A stretch of DNA of 64,000 nt, taken from the NCBI GenBank assembly GCA_964019055.1, contig OZ025207.1, positions 4,777,501-4,841,500 of the forward strand, in the 5' to 3' direction. This stretch comes from Anthopleura xanthogrammica. Lineage: Eukaryota > Cnidaria > Anthozoa > Actiniaria > Actiniidae. The translations under genes and the position numbers were made by a program. The notes beneath the pieces are model-generated. The model was not told where the DNA came from. It saw only the letters and a program-made list of their open reading frames with translations, and did not search any database. This document shows positions 45,640 through 56,465 of the stretch, piece after piece (position 1 is the stretch's first letter; the number at the start of each line of letters is the position of its first letter).

Positions 45640-45735
45640 TTCCCTGCGGGTGCACGTGGGACAGGTATGGACAAAACATGGACCCCCTGTCCATGGACCC
45701 CGTTGTGGACCCGGTCCATGGACTACCCCATACAA
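45640..45735. repeat. GTCCATGGAC palindrome cluster
   Basis: Within about 90 bp there are CATGGACC, GTCCATGGACC and GGTCCATGGAC units separated by CCCGTTGTGGACC and similar. Each core is self-complementary. It is a short satellite-like repeat with no gene. Confidence 0.6.
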
Positions 45736-46642
45736 AAAAACATTTTTTTATACGAAAACTCGACTGAGATTATTGTAATACTTATCTTATACGTTTATTC
45801 GACAAACTATACGAACTATGAGCTTGTAAAACTTATCTCGCTTCACCATCGGCTAATGTTGCCATGGAAAAGCTGCCTTTAGTTAGTTTGCCGGACACCG
45901 ATAGATCCCAAGAAGCCTAAGGTCATTCCTGGAGTTGGTTTTCCGCTTTTTTCCTGTCATCTTATTAAGTATTTCTCTTCTAAAGAAACCAAAATACACC
46001 GATGGATACATCGACTACCCGCCATTTTAGTTGGCACCAAATCCCCTCACGGCCACAGGAAGCCCGACCTGTCATAAAAGGGCGATACAAGGTGGGAAGA
46101 ATCATATAAATATACGTAAGAGTAGTTGAGAATGTGAGACAGGTAAATTTCAAGCCCATTTATTAATTCTATTTTTTTTTAATGCAATAATTAAATTCTT
46201 TACTCACTTACTGTCTTAATTTTTGAAAAAGCAAACCTTGTACCGCCCTTTTGCTTTTTATTTTTTCTCCCTTAATGCCCCTTTTACTAAAACATTCTTT
46301 ATATATATACACCTATATAATTTATTCTGAATCAGTGAATTTACTAAATCACGAACTACTAACTTTGAATCTTCAAATTTCTATGACAACCTTTTTGCAA
46401 GTAGGTGTATATATTAATTAGATTAAGTAAATATATATTTGCAAGATATTCAGCAAATAGTTAACTTGTAATTCAGGCACTACTGGCTGAGAAATAATAA
46501 TATTTGCACTTTCTCTCTCTCTCTCTATCGCTCTAACTATCTAAAGAAACTATAAGAAGTTAGCTTGCTATAAAGTAACCACATGACTGATCAATAAACA
46601 AGTAATAATTAAATGGCTAAAATCAAAAAAATATATACTTAC

Positions 46643-48563
46643 TGGAAAAATCCCTAATTTTTGCTTTGCAGCACTCACACCAGAGGCAGAAATAATGTGA
46701 GGAAGGGCTATTTATCCCCAAAAGGCAGGCCATAAATTTCCAGTCAGCACACAACAACCTAAACATCACATTTACAAAACTAATTAATTTATAATCATGT
46801 TCAACATTATATTTCATGATTACATATCTGTTATACTCACCAATCAATTTTGAAGAGCTTGTCTTCAAGCAAAAGACCACTAGTCTTCATTACATTCATT
46901 TCGTGAAATGTTGGCTCTATACAATCAGTTAACTGATCATAGTCCTCCTTATCTATATATTGGCATAAAGATTATACCAATGTACTGTTCATATAAAATA
47001 ATTTGTTAATTTACAGAATTCCCCACCGATTATTATATACAAGTTGGTGTATGGCTAACTTGTTTTTTTCCTACTGCATGCATGAATAAAAAAAATGAAT
47101 TAATCAGTTGAATTTACAACCCACAGAAGCACTCAGTCGCATTAACAATTTTGTATTTTCTTTAATTCATTAATAAACTTTATCATTAAAAATTAAGTGT
47201 CATAGGTATTTAACTCACCATCGTAAACAGAAATACAATATTCCTTATTAGGACTTCATTCTTCCCTGTTCTCAGATGGAAGGCTGAATGTTTTCACCAC
47301 ACTGCCCAATTTCTTTGTTGTTTTCCTTCCATCACCAGAAAAGCACAATGTGCTGTGACCCCATTCAGTCCTTTATCCTTGAACGCTTTTGCAAAGCCCT
47401 CATTGAGAAACATGTATTTTAAAATGTCTGCAACAGACCTGGAGCAAACGTTGACTGCTAAACCCTGAAAACAAAAACCATCAAGTATGGGTTTGTTTTG
47501 AGAATCCACAAATTATGTCATAAAATTTATGTAACAAAGTTTGTCATTTTCTTTTTATTCTCATTGTTTTACTTTCTTAATCAAAGCATCACCGATGGGG
47601 AGTTCTAGTGGCATAGTGGATATAGATTGCTCGCTCTTGCCAATGAGACCCGAGTTTGAGTGCCGCCCGGCTTGGTGCTGTATGTGACTAAAGTTGCTGG
47701 TTGTTCACTCCTGGCAGAGGCTCCTTTTTCCCAATGAAAAAAAAGAAAAGGAGACTCTAGGATTTTTCTCTAGGCTCTCCAGTTTTCCTCCTTCTGCAAA
47801 AATCATCTTCAAATTCCAATTCAAGGAGATATTAGGAGATATTCTTGATAGAGCTAACCTCTGATATCTCCTTTCGCACTTCAAACAACTTAATTCCCTA
47901 TCCACAATGTATTGAAAGTATTTTTTTGCCTCTCACTATCTGTTATAAGTTAATTAGCAAATGATTAAATTATTGACACTTTGAATTCTAAAATTAAGAC
48001 GTCAATAAATATGTATTTACCTCGAACTCTTTTATCGGTATAATATTGTTTAACTTGGTCCTTTCTTTAATTAAACTGCATAAGGATGGAAGGTTTGATG
48101 AAGGGACCAGCTTTACTTCATTATATGCAGCATCAGTGATGTCACCATTATTTTTTGCCTATTTATAAACAAAATCAAGCATTTCAACAACAAAATGAAC
48201 TTCATTTCACCCTGAATTTTTTTACAAATAAATATAAGTAGCTAAATATTAAACTAGGCTATTTAAAAGCAATGGATTACAGAAACAACCATGAAAAATT
48301 ATAAATGCCTGAAATCCAGCCATCCAAATCCAAATCTTTGATTAGTTTGTCGTTTATCAAAATACGACTAACGCACATAACATAGAAAATAATTTTAGTA
48401 TTTATATTAATTCAATACTTTCATTTATCAGATTTTTAAAACATTATTTTATAGGAACTACCTTTAGAGCTCTCCCACTGTCCACAATTGTTTTGCAAGT
48501 TCTTGATTGGTTGTCGAGTCTTGTTGAACTTATCATGTCAAGCTCTTCAGAGCCAACTTTCAT
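46643..48563 (-). pseudogene. Five-exon unrecognised gene, damaged in exon 3
   Basis: Minus-strand exons with matching phases: 48563-48462 (starts MKVGSEELDMISS), 48158-48021 (AKNNGDITDAAYNEVKLV), 47464-47219, 46952-46841 (DKEDYDQLTDCIEPTFHEMN) and 46758-46643 (WLLCADWKFMACLLG, HYFCLWCECCKAK). Every junction is GT-AG, and the 3'-most exon ends in a good donor, so further exons existed downstream. Exon 3 has a frame slip near CAHCAF and a stop before SPNKEYC, so the copy is probably dead. The DWKF...G...CLWC pattern resembles multi-copy proteins I have seen in cnidarian genomes, possibly transposon-derived; I cannot name the family. Confidence 0.6.
47594..47850 (+). mobile_element. tRNA-derived SINE (family 2), plus strand
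   Basis: A-box TGGCATAGTGGATA at about 47610 and B-box GAGTTTGAGTGCC at about 47653. The body has CTGTATGTGACTAAAGTTG, CTCCAGTTTTCCTCC and TTCAAATTCCAATTC. It is the same family as 17470-17205. It sits in the intron between exons 2 and 3 of the minus-strand gene. Confidence 0.85.
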
Positions 48564-48614
48564 CTTAACTGAAGGATTTCAAGAACAAGAACAACTAGAC
48601 GCTCTAGGAGCGTA

Positions 48615-49017
48615 TACTCGTGCCCATTGGTGAAAGGCTGATAAGCCTCTGAGTACCTTTGAATTTCATTTGAGTTCATTTGGCATTCGTTTGGCAGAGT
48701 TTGGCATTTCTCTTTGAGTTTGTGGAACAACCCGTTCCGAAAACGCTTGACATCTTTTAGTGTGGGTCTACCAGGAATGGCCTATGAATTTGTGTGTATT
48801 TTGAGCGTCCCCGAAGCAATAATTATCTTCAATTCGATCACAACCTTCTACAAGTCCAAATCTGAACAATGGCATTGTGTCGCAGGCACATCAACCTCAT
48901 GAATTGCCTCGTTTTCATGCATCATTCAAGCACGTGGAATCCACATTCTCAACGTAGAAGATAGATATAAAGCCCAAACCTAGACTCGGCCCGGCCTAGA
49001 GGCCTGGGCACGAGTAA
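48615..49017. mobile_element. MITE-like element with ACTCGTGCCCA ends
   Basis: TACTCGTGCCCA near 48614 is mirrored by TGGGCACGAGTA ending near 49017, TA at both edges. A second short inverted pair (GGCCTAGAGGCC) lies near the right end. No gene inside. Confidence 0.5.
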
Positions 49018-49375
49018 AAATTCTTAATGATATTGTGCGATGATATAGTGTGATATAGTGATATAGTAATGATATAGTCTTTAAATAATTTGAATCGTTG
49101 TAAGACATACTTTTCGCCCTGATGATGCACTAGAAGTGCGAAAGCTCAGTATAATATTAAAAAAATAGTAGAAGAAACAAACGTAAACAATAATGATATT
49201 GTTATTAAGAAGTTCTAGGTTAAAATCTACGTCGGTGACTTTCCATTCAGATGGTAGCTTCACAAATTGAGCAGAAAGCCAGCTCTTTACTTCTACTTTT
49301 TTGTGCAATTTTCTGTTGTGTTGCAATCTCGGTCTTTATTCAACTACAAACATGTGCTACATACTCGGGTATATT

Positions 49376-49426
49376 ATATAACAATCATCACATGGTATAT
49401 ACATTAATTGATAGATCAGGTTACAA
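49376..49426 (+). repeat. 51-bp direct repeat, copy 1
   Basis: ATATAACAATCATCACATGG through GATCAGGTTACAA is identical, base for base, to 53022-53072. The two copies bracket the Ty3/Gypsy remnant, 3.65 kb apart. Confidence 0.9.
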
Positions 49427-49906
49427 TATTAATAATTAATAGTTAATATCTCATAATGAAATGTTTCATAATAGTTCTGTCAATCATAATGTTCAATATT
49501 TCAATAATTATTTAAGGTTTTCTCAAATCATCTCATGGGTAACTGGAACAATAAAATATAACTTCTTATGAAATGTTCAGTCTTATCCTTGTTTTGGCCA
49601 AGGATTTAGAGTTCAATATCAGTTCGTCTTTTACTTGTTATAGTTCTTGAGTTTACCGTCAAAGATAGATTTCCTTACTGGTTTGGATCGCCTTGGTGCT
49701 GCTGGTGTGGTTATGAGTGATGGTGGTGTTGGTTGAGGTGTGGTGTCTTGTGGCTTGGGAATGTGGTGATCTGGCCCTGAATTTTGTGTAGCTTCAGCAT
49801 TTGGAATGCGTAAGTACTGTGGCTGTTGTGTTGTCATTGGTTCTTGCTTGTCTTCAAGCTGTGTAACCTTGAACTTTGATGCATCCCTTGTGATGACTCT
49901 TCCATC

Positions 49907-50629
49907 TTAATTCTCTTTCCTTCTATCTTTGATCCTTTCACTTGAGTGGCAATGTAGATGTAAGGCTCGTATGGTGTCTGCTTTTTTCTTGTTCTCTCTC
50001 TTTACGAGTACAGCATGTCCAAGCTTGATGGTGTGATGCTTGGCTTCTGTTGCATTGATCATGGTATGCTTTACTCTTTTGTTTGTATCACTGGTCATTT
50101 TCTCTGATGGTCCTGTCATCATTGTAAGGATTGGTGCATGGTCCAAGATTGTCCTAACATCCCTTTTCATGAGTAGCTGGTATGGAGTAGCTTTGGTAGC
50201 GGGGTGAGGTGTAGTTTGGTAAGCTTGTAGCATGTTATATACTGCTTCTTTTGGGTTGGTACCTTGTTGCCTTGCAATAGTCATGGTCTTGTTGATCAGT
50301 TTGTTGAAATTATCCACCTAACCCTGTGCCTTTGTGTGTAATGGTGTGATACGCTTGTGATAGAAACCCATCTCTTTGGAAAATTCTGTAAAGTCGTGAG
50401 AATTAAATGGTGGTCCATTATCTGTATGGACTGTGACTGGTACGCCATGTGTAGAGAAGATTTTCTTCAGCTTTGATCTTGTACTTGTGAATGAAGTCGT
50501 AGTAGTAAATTCTACTTCCGGGTAGCGGGAGTACTGATCTGTGACAACTAGTGCATGTTCCCCATTGGGAAAGGGTCCACAGAAGTCAATCTCTATTGTC
50601 TCCCATGCTTGTGCTGGGAGTTCTGTCAT
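49907..50629 (-). pseudogene. Gypsy integrase, split by a stop
   Basis: The upstream piece (50629-50318) has the first catalytic Asp (IEIDFCGPF) and second (HTDNGPPF). A stop directly precedes the downstream piece (50317-49907), which begins where the catalytic Glu is expected but shows Asp (VDNFNK where relatives read VExFNK). The downstream part has AYQTTPHPATKATPYQLL, typical of Gypsy integrases. Two defects at the active site make it inactive. Confidence 0.8.
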
Positions 50630-50853
50630 TTTGGCTGGCTCTGTTGTTTTGTTAGCTGTTGATATTTGACATTCGAAGCATTTCTTTACAGCATTTTCAA
50701 TCTGTAGGTTTATTTACGGCCACCAATATTTGTATCTGATCATCTCTTTTACTTAGACCGAGATGTCCTTGCTTGTGGGCAATTCTGGTAATCTTGTCTT
50801 GCAGATTTGCTGGTGGGACGATCCTGTCTAGTTGTAAGATAACATTGTCTACT

Positions 50854-51240
50854 TCATAGTGTTTCTGCTTGAATGTCTACGTAGAGCTTGAGTAATGGGT
50901 CAGTCTTGTCCCATTTCCCTGAGTGTAGTGTTTTCCTCAAATGATGTAGTTCTTGGTCCTTCTCGGATTCGTGTGCAATAGTCTCTAGAACAACTGCATG
51001 GTCTGCTTGGATGATGGCCTTGACTTGTCTTTCTGGGTTGCTGTGTGTTGTCTCGTGTAGGGCGTGTTGTGACATATAGTCAGTCCTGTTTTGCTTTCTT
51101 GAAATGTGGATCATGGTGAAATCCATGTTCCGCATCTTCATGATAATCCTCTCGATTCTGGGTGGCAGTTTTGCTTGGGGGTTTTTAAAGAGTGGTAGGA
51201 GCAGTTTGTGGTCTGTCGCCAGTCCTCCAAGTAGGTACAT
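50854..51240 (-). pseudogene. Gypsy RNase H/linker fragment
   Basis: Contains TDHKLLLPLF, PPRIERIIMKMRNMDFTMIH and SRKQNRTDYMSQH, the end of RNase H and the linker to integrase in Gypsy pol proteins (usually KxNxADxLSR). Upstream in other frames (51.25-52.05 kb) lies decayed RT, including the LDLHHGYHQF block. Confidence 0.75.
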
Positions 51241-52099
51241 GGATAGTCATGATGTTGCAAACTCTGCTGCCAGGGCTTCTCTTTCGATCTGTGAATAACG
51301 TTTCTCAATGTCTGTTACAGTACGACTGATGTAGTGGACTGGTTGATATCTGTGTTGCGTCTTTTGGAACAGTCTCCCTCCGAGACCTGTGGGACTTCCA
51401 TTGCAGATGACAAGTGTCTCGTGCTGCAGGTAGAAAGGGATTAGTACTGGTGCTGACGTTATAGCATTCTTAAGATCATCGAATGCCTGTTGCTGTTCGT
51501 CAGTCCAGATGAATGGTACTTTATCTTTCGTAATACATCATAGAGGGTCACATCTCTTGGAAAAGTTGCTGATTTATCTGGAGGTAAGCTAACATCTGGA
51601 GGAAAGATATAAGTTCCTCTTTACTCTGTGGTGGGCTGCACTCTCTTACTGCTTTAGTCTTTTCTGGACTTGGCTTGAGTCCTGCTGTGAACATATGGCC
51701 ATGGAAGGTTAGTGTCGTCTTCCAAAATTCACATTTCTCTCGACGTAGTGTGAGGTTGTGGCCTTCAATTCTCTAAAGTAGTGCTGGTAGGTTGCTGTTG
51801 TGGTCTTTCCAATCCGTGCCTCCAATCATTGTCATCTCTATTTTTCAGCACGTGTGGGATACCAGAGATTACCTTTGCAATCTCTGCATCAAACAGGTCT
51901 TGGCTGTTCAGTCCGCCAAATGTTAAGCATTTGTAACAATAGTTTCTTCTTTATAGCAAATTGGTGGTACCCGTGGTGGAGGTCTAGTTTACTGAAGATC
52001 TTGCAGTCTCTAACCTCTCGTATGAAATCTTCAGTCATCAGTGCTTGAACTTGTCTCATCCTCAGCATTGACTGGTTGACCAAGTCAACGAGCGGGGAA

Positions 52100-52455
52100 C
52101 TAGAATCGCTTCATTCTCGTGGTCGCCGTATTGACATTTCTTTGCGATGTCTCTAACTCTGGCATAGTAGTCTGCTAGTCGTTCGTTTTCGTGTTGCTTA
52201 AGTTCGTTCATTTGAAATGTTGCGAAGTCCTTGTTTTGTTATGGAATGAAGTGTTGGTCGAACTTGCGTATTAAAATCTTGTAAGCATTATCGCCATCTT
52301 GCTGTTCGGGATCTGGTAAAGCTTTGTCAATGTCTATCAAATCATCTCCTCCATAGATTAAAAGTCCGACTTTCTTTACTTCAGCGTCTATGATACCAAA
52401 GAAGCGGAACTGTCTTTCGATGTTTCGTTTGTAGCGCTGGCATTGAACAGCGTTT
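52100..52455 (-). pseudogene. Gag-like fragment of the Gypsy remnant
   Basis: The minus-strand frame contains IERQFRFFGIIDAEVKKVGL and NELKQHENERLADYYARV with one in-frame TAA between them. This is the capsid-like gag pattern of cnidarian Gypsy elements. It runs straight into RT sequence near 52085, showing an internal deletion. Confidence 0.65.
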
Positions 52456-52545
52456 TCGTTGCAATCACACTGTTTGATGAATGGTTTGATGGATAAATTC
52501 CTGTGGATGATATTAGGTCTTGCGTTTGTGCTCGATGTCGAGTGT

Positions 52546-53480
52546 GCTCCATAGATAGATAGATAATTTTATTTAATGTCGATATGTACAGTGAGCCTGA
52601 TACTCGTGATGAATACATTCGAACCTCTATATGTAATCTAGTTAAAGAATATGTAAATTAGAGACCTAAAACTACTATAATACTAGCTAAATAATGAAAT
52701 ATATATACTACATAGATAGATGATTGCTATGAAAAAATATATATTTGTAGTCAGAAAAGAAAATTTATAGTGAAATTCCTTATCAATAAAGAAAATATGA
52801 GAATGAAAAAACACACTGTTGTGATATAACTATGGGAAATTTGTGTATCTGTAATGTGAATGAATTTAGGTTGGAAAAATATCGTAGAAAATTAGGTATA
52901 AAACTTAAAAGTATTAGAAGAAAATCAAATTATTATAACAAGAAATTTATAGGTAGAAAAATCATGCTTTAAGGTATGTTAAAAAAAAAAAATGTCTGGC
53001 ATCCTTCATCCTTCATCCTTCATATAACAATCATCACATGGTATATACATTAATTGATAGATCAGGTTACAACATTTTCTTGCACTTCTCAACTGAGAAA
53101 ACGTCTTCCTAGCAAAAAAAAAAAAGGCCTTTCTTCCTTGATTAGATTTTTTTAAACTCTTTCTAACTCTTCTTTAGAAAGTGCTAAGCCTTTTTTGATC
53201 TTTATAACCTCGGCCTTCAGTTTTGAAATCTCGACTTGTTGACTTTCTACCTTACACTGATGAGATTGTGTAGATACACTTAAATCGATTGTTTGTTGTT
53301 CAAAACATAAGAATTCTGCATCAACAAACCGTAAATACATGAAAATCCGTGGTAACTAAAGTATAAATTATTTTGAATAAAATCATGACATATTCTTGGA
53401 TTTTCTCTCACGTCTCTAAGAGAAATCGGAAAGCGGAAAAACAAGAAAACAAGAGGATCAAAAGTAACAATAGACTAATT
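52546..53480. other. AT-rich non-coding stretch
   Basis: No gene. It starts with a GATA run (52553-52566) and contains an A12 run with a CATCCTT triplet array (53000-53020), the second 51-bp repeat (53022-53072), and a 62-codon minus frame (53340-53152) of coiled-coil-like composition (KLKAEVIKIKKGLALSKEEL) that is unrecognised. Confidence 0.6.
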
Positions 53481-55130
53481 AAAAGCGAAGCGTTCGTTCA
53501 TCCCCAGAGGGTTGTGCGTACCTAAGGTGTGAATAAGCCTCATTTCTTTAGTTTTGCGACAATGTTTGCCGCCGTTAATTAAAGATAAGCCAAAAACAAC
53601 AAAGTCAGAGATAGAATGATTAGGAGAATTAAAATGACGGGAAACTGGTTTAGAAAGATCATTAGTCCGAATATTATAGAGGTGATCCCTTATGCGGTCA
53701 CCTAAACGGCGTCCAGTTTCACCGATATATAACTGGTTACAGTTAGAACACTGAATGCAATAAATAACGTTAGATGTGGTGCAATCAAAGTGATCAGTGA
53801 TGGTAAGAGTAAATTTAGGACCTGTGACAGAAGTGCGAAGAACGATGAAAGGACAAGTGTTGCAACGTTTACAAGAACAACGAAAACTGCCAGGTTCTTT
53901 ATCGGAGGGAAGAGTTCTTTGACTAGGAAAGCACGAAGGTTACGATCTCTTTTGAAGGAGAAAAGGGGACGTTCACCGAAAATATTAGACATTGTGGAAT
54001 CTGAGTTGAGTAAATTAAAATTGCGGTTAACAATGGGTTTAATGGAATTGTTGATAGAATGAAAAGTGGTAACAAACGGAATGCGGTTATTAACAGAGCA
54101 AGTCTTAGGTGTGAGAGCAGTGGTTCGGTCAGTAGATGATGCCTTGTGTATAGCACAATCGACAATAGATGCCAGGTACTTACGATCAATAAAAAAAGAG
54201 CGCATTTTGCGGCATTTGTTAGAGAAATCAATGTCGTCACTACAAAGGCGGCGTAAACGCAGAAATTGTGAAAAAGGAATAGAATTGAGCATGTGCTTAG
54301 GATGTGATGAAGAGTACAATAAATAAGAATGAGAAGCAGTGGGTTTGTAATGCACGCTGGTACTGAGATGGTTAGCTGTGATACTGATAGAGATATGCAG
54401 AAAAGATATGGGGGTTTCACTAATTTCAGAGGTGAATTCAAGTGAAGGGTGAAAAGAGTTAACATAAGAGATGAAAGCCTCAAGATCAGATTTACTATAA
54501 GATGTAGCACCAATGCAATCGTCGATGTAACGACCAAAAAGTTCAGGCTTGGGACCAGAGTATTGTTGGAAAATTTGCTCTTCAATGAAACCCACAAATA
54601 AATTAGCATAACATTAAATAACAATAAATTAGCATAATTGCCGAAACGCCTCCTCTTTGTAAAGATCAGTACGCCAAACAACTACGGCACCACCTTTGTC
54701 GGCGGGCTTGATGACAATATCTCTACGATTGCGTAGACTGCGAAGAGCTGACCATTCTTCTTTCGAAAGATTAGAAAAACTGAGTTTACGTTTGTAGTTG
54801 AGGTTAGCAATGTCATGGCGACACTTGTTGATGAAAAGATCAAGAGATGGAAAATGTCCCTCTGGGGGAACCCAGTTAGATTTAAGAGGATTAAGACGTT
54901 GAAAAACGTCACGATCAGAAGAAAAATCAGAGTTATCATGAAAAAAAGCTTTGAGACGGGTGCGACGGAAAAAGCTTTCTGCGTCTTTCTTGACTTGAAA
55001 TTCGTCAGATTGCTTAGACAGAGGAATAAAATTTAAGCCTTTACTAAGAACAGAAACCTCAGACTCAGATAGGACAAGGTCCTCAGGAATGGTGACAACA
55101 GATTGTTTATCTGAAGTAAACCAACCTGAT
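53480..55130 (-). mobile_element. Penelope-like element (RT plus GIY-YIG), internally deleted
   Basis: From 55130 the minus strand reads an N-terminal region, then EEWSALRSLRNRRDIVIKPA and DKGGAVVVW (RT start, 54.65-54.75 kb). A stop and a junction at 54600-54650 follow, then GFIEEQIFQQYSG and the catalytic YIDDCIG (54595 on). After one base slip near 53905 come a Cys cluster (CSCKRCNTC) and the GIY-YIG endonuclease (NVIYCIQCSNCNQLYIGETG, near 53740), and the end NPLGMNERFAF near 53490. The RT palm segment holding the first catalytic Asp is deleted. Penelope-like elements are the only retroelements known to pair RT with GIY-YIG. Confidence 0.9.
53702..54595 (-). pseudogene. Penelope RT, YIDD-containing part
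   Basis: A 297-codon frame with YIDDCIGATSYSKSDLEAF and PSLEFTSEISETPISFLHI, the palm and thumb of Penelope-type RT. The last 60 or so codons are read in a wrong frame after a one-base slip; the true frame continues into the GIY-YIG domain. Confidence 0.85.
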
Positions 55131-55398
55131 TATACAAGAAAACTGCTATTTCCCCCAGTGCTTTTAAGTTCATCACAACCAAAGGGTATCGTCGTCCAGC
55201 ATTGACAGTTTTCTATGAACTTTTTTGTGCAATCTAAATAAATAAATAAGTAGGTCTTTCAATCGATGCCACATTATATGAGTGAACAAACAAACCAAAG
55301 AAATGAATGAATAAATGAATGAATAGATAAAAAATATATATCATGAAGTAAATGGTGAATAAATGGTTAATGAAGTAAAGAAGTAAAAGACAGTTTAC

Positions 55399-55924
55399 CA
55401 TTGACATAGGATGAAACCCCAATCACACTGAGCACAGCTTTCAATGCTGTGCTCTTTTCAGAGACAGACTTGCCAATAGCCACTGGCAGTACACAACCCA
55501 AGATTCTTCCACAACTATTTCATAATTAGCGGCCAGAGCGCTTGCCGCGTGCAATAAGAGCACTTGGGGGTAATTACTCCCAAACAGATTGCTTTCTGAA
55601 ATAAATAATTTTTTTTGAGTACCTCACCATTGTCAATTTCTGTCATAACAAAATATAGTAATAGTTAGTGCTATATTATGCCAATTCTATGGTAACTAGT
55701 GCTAAGTAGTGCAAAACGTTCCACACTTTTAGTGTTTGTAGTCAATATTATGCGACAAAAGCAGATATTCGTACATACCGGTAATGTTTTGAAGAGGATG
55801 CAACTCTGAGTTATTGCCTAAAAAGATAAAACGTTGGTCTTCTTTTGGTATGGGGTGGCCATCAATGCCAATTTGAACTGTTGTTGAAAACCCATGTTTC
55901 TTGATTTGGTTGTTTTCCAATGAT
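55399..55924 (-). CDS. Two exons of an unrecognised gene
   Basis: Exon 55924-55779 (SLENNQIKKHGFSTTVQIG, PKEDQRFIFLGNN) ends in phase 1 with a GTATGT donor. Exon 55482-55399 starts in the matching phase (VAIGKSVSEKSTALKAVLSV) and ends before GTAAAC. A third exon-like stretch is at about 55217-55132, cut off by the Penelope element. GKSVSEKST vaguely recalls a P-loop, but the spacing is not a standard Walker A. The upstream part must lie beyond the LINE at 56-60 kb or be lost. Function unknown. Confidence 0.45.
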
Positions 55925-56216
55925 CTGGAAAAGAAAAGAATGCACAAAATGTTGGGGTTTTTTTTTTAATCAAGTGGGGCGCATTTATTGGTATCATAAC
56001 ATTTAATCAATTTATAAAAACATCACTCAAAGAATAAGTAGCATATTACAAATAGATGTTTCTTTTATTTTTGACACTTCCCCGATAGGACCACTAGGTG
56101 ACCATTTCGGAATTAACCAATGCAAAAAGAAATAATAACAATAATAATAATAATATTAAAGAAAATTTATATAGCACTTTTTCATTTGGGGATTGTAACA
56201 GCGCTTTACAAAATTA

Positions 56217-56455
56217 TGATAAAACTTTTATTTGAGCTTTTTACTATTTATAAAATTCAATAAAACATTAATGGTTAAGACTTAACTAAAATTTAAATTA
56301 CTATGTGATTACTGGCGTACTTGTATCTAAAGTAAATTATGATAAAACTTTGATTTGAGCCTTTTTACTATTTATAAAATTCAATAAGACATTGATTAGG
56401 ACTTAATTAAAATTTAAATTACTATGTGATTATTGGCGTACTTGTATCTAAGGTA
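56217..56455 (-). repeat. Tandem duplication in LINE 3' UTR, period about 120 bp
   Basis: TTATGATAAAACTTTTATTT through CTTGTATCTAAAGTAAA is repeated twice head to tail with few differences, just after the RT stop and before the ATT tail. Confidence 0.85.
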
Positions 56456-56465
56456 AATCAAGTGC

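Larger units (their letters stand above)
49640..52545 (-). mobile_element. Ty3/Gypsy-type retrotransposon remnant
   Basis: Order on the minus strand: a gag-like region (52.45-52.10 kb), an abrupt junction near 52085 into late RT (KIFSKLDLHHGYHQF), RNase H and linker (51240-50854), integrase core (50629-50318), integrase C-terminal part (50317-49907) and a Pro/Thr-rich tail (49837-49631). Protease and the first half of RT are missing at the gag/RT junction, and there are several stops and frame slips. Long terminal repeats were not recognised. Decayed and non-functional. Confidence 0.8.

Noticed and set aside
53923..54681. 252-codon minus-strand hydrophobic frame
   Set aside because: Out-of-frame shadow of the Penelope RT frame, which has the YIDD motif.
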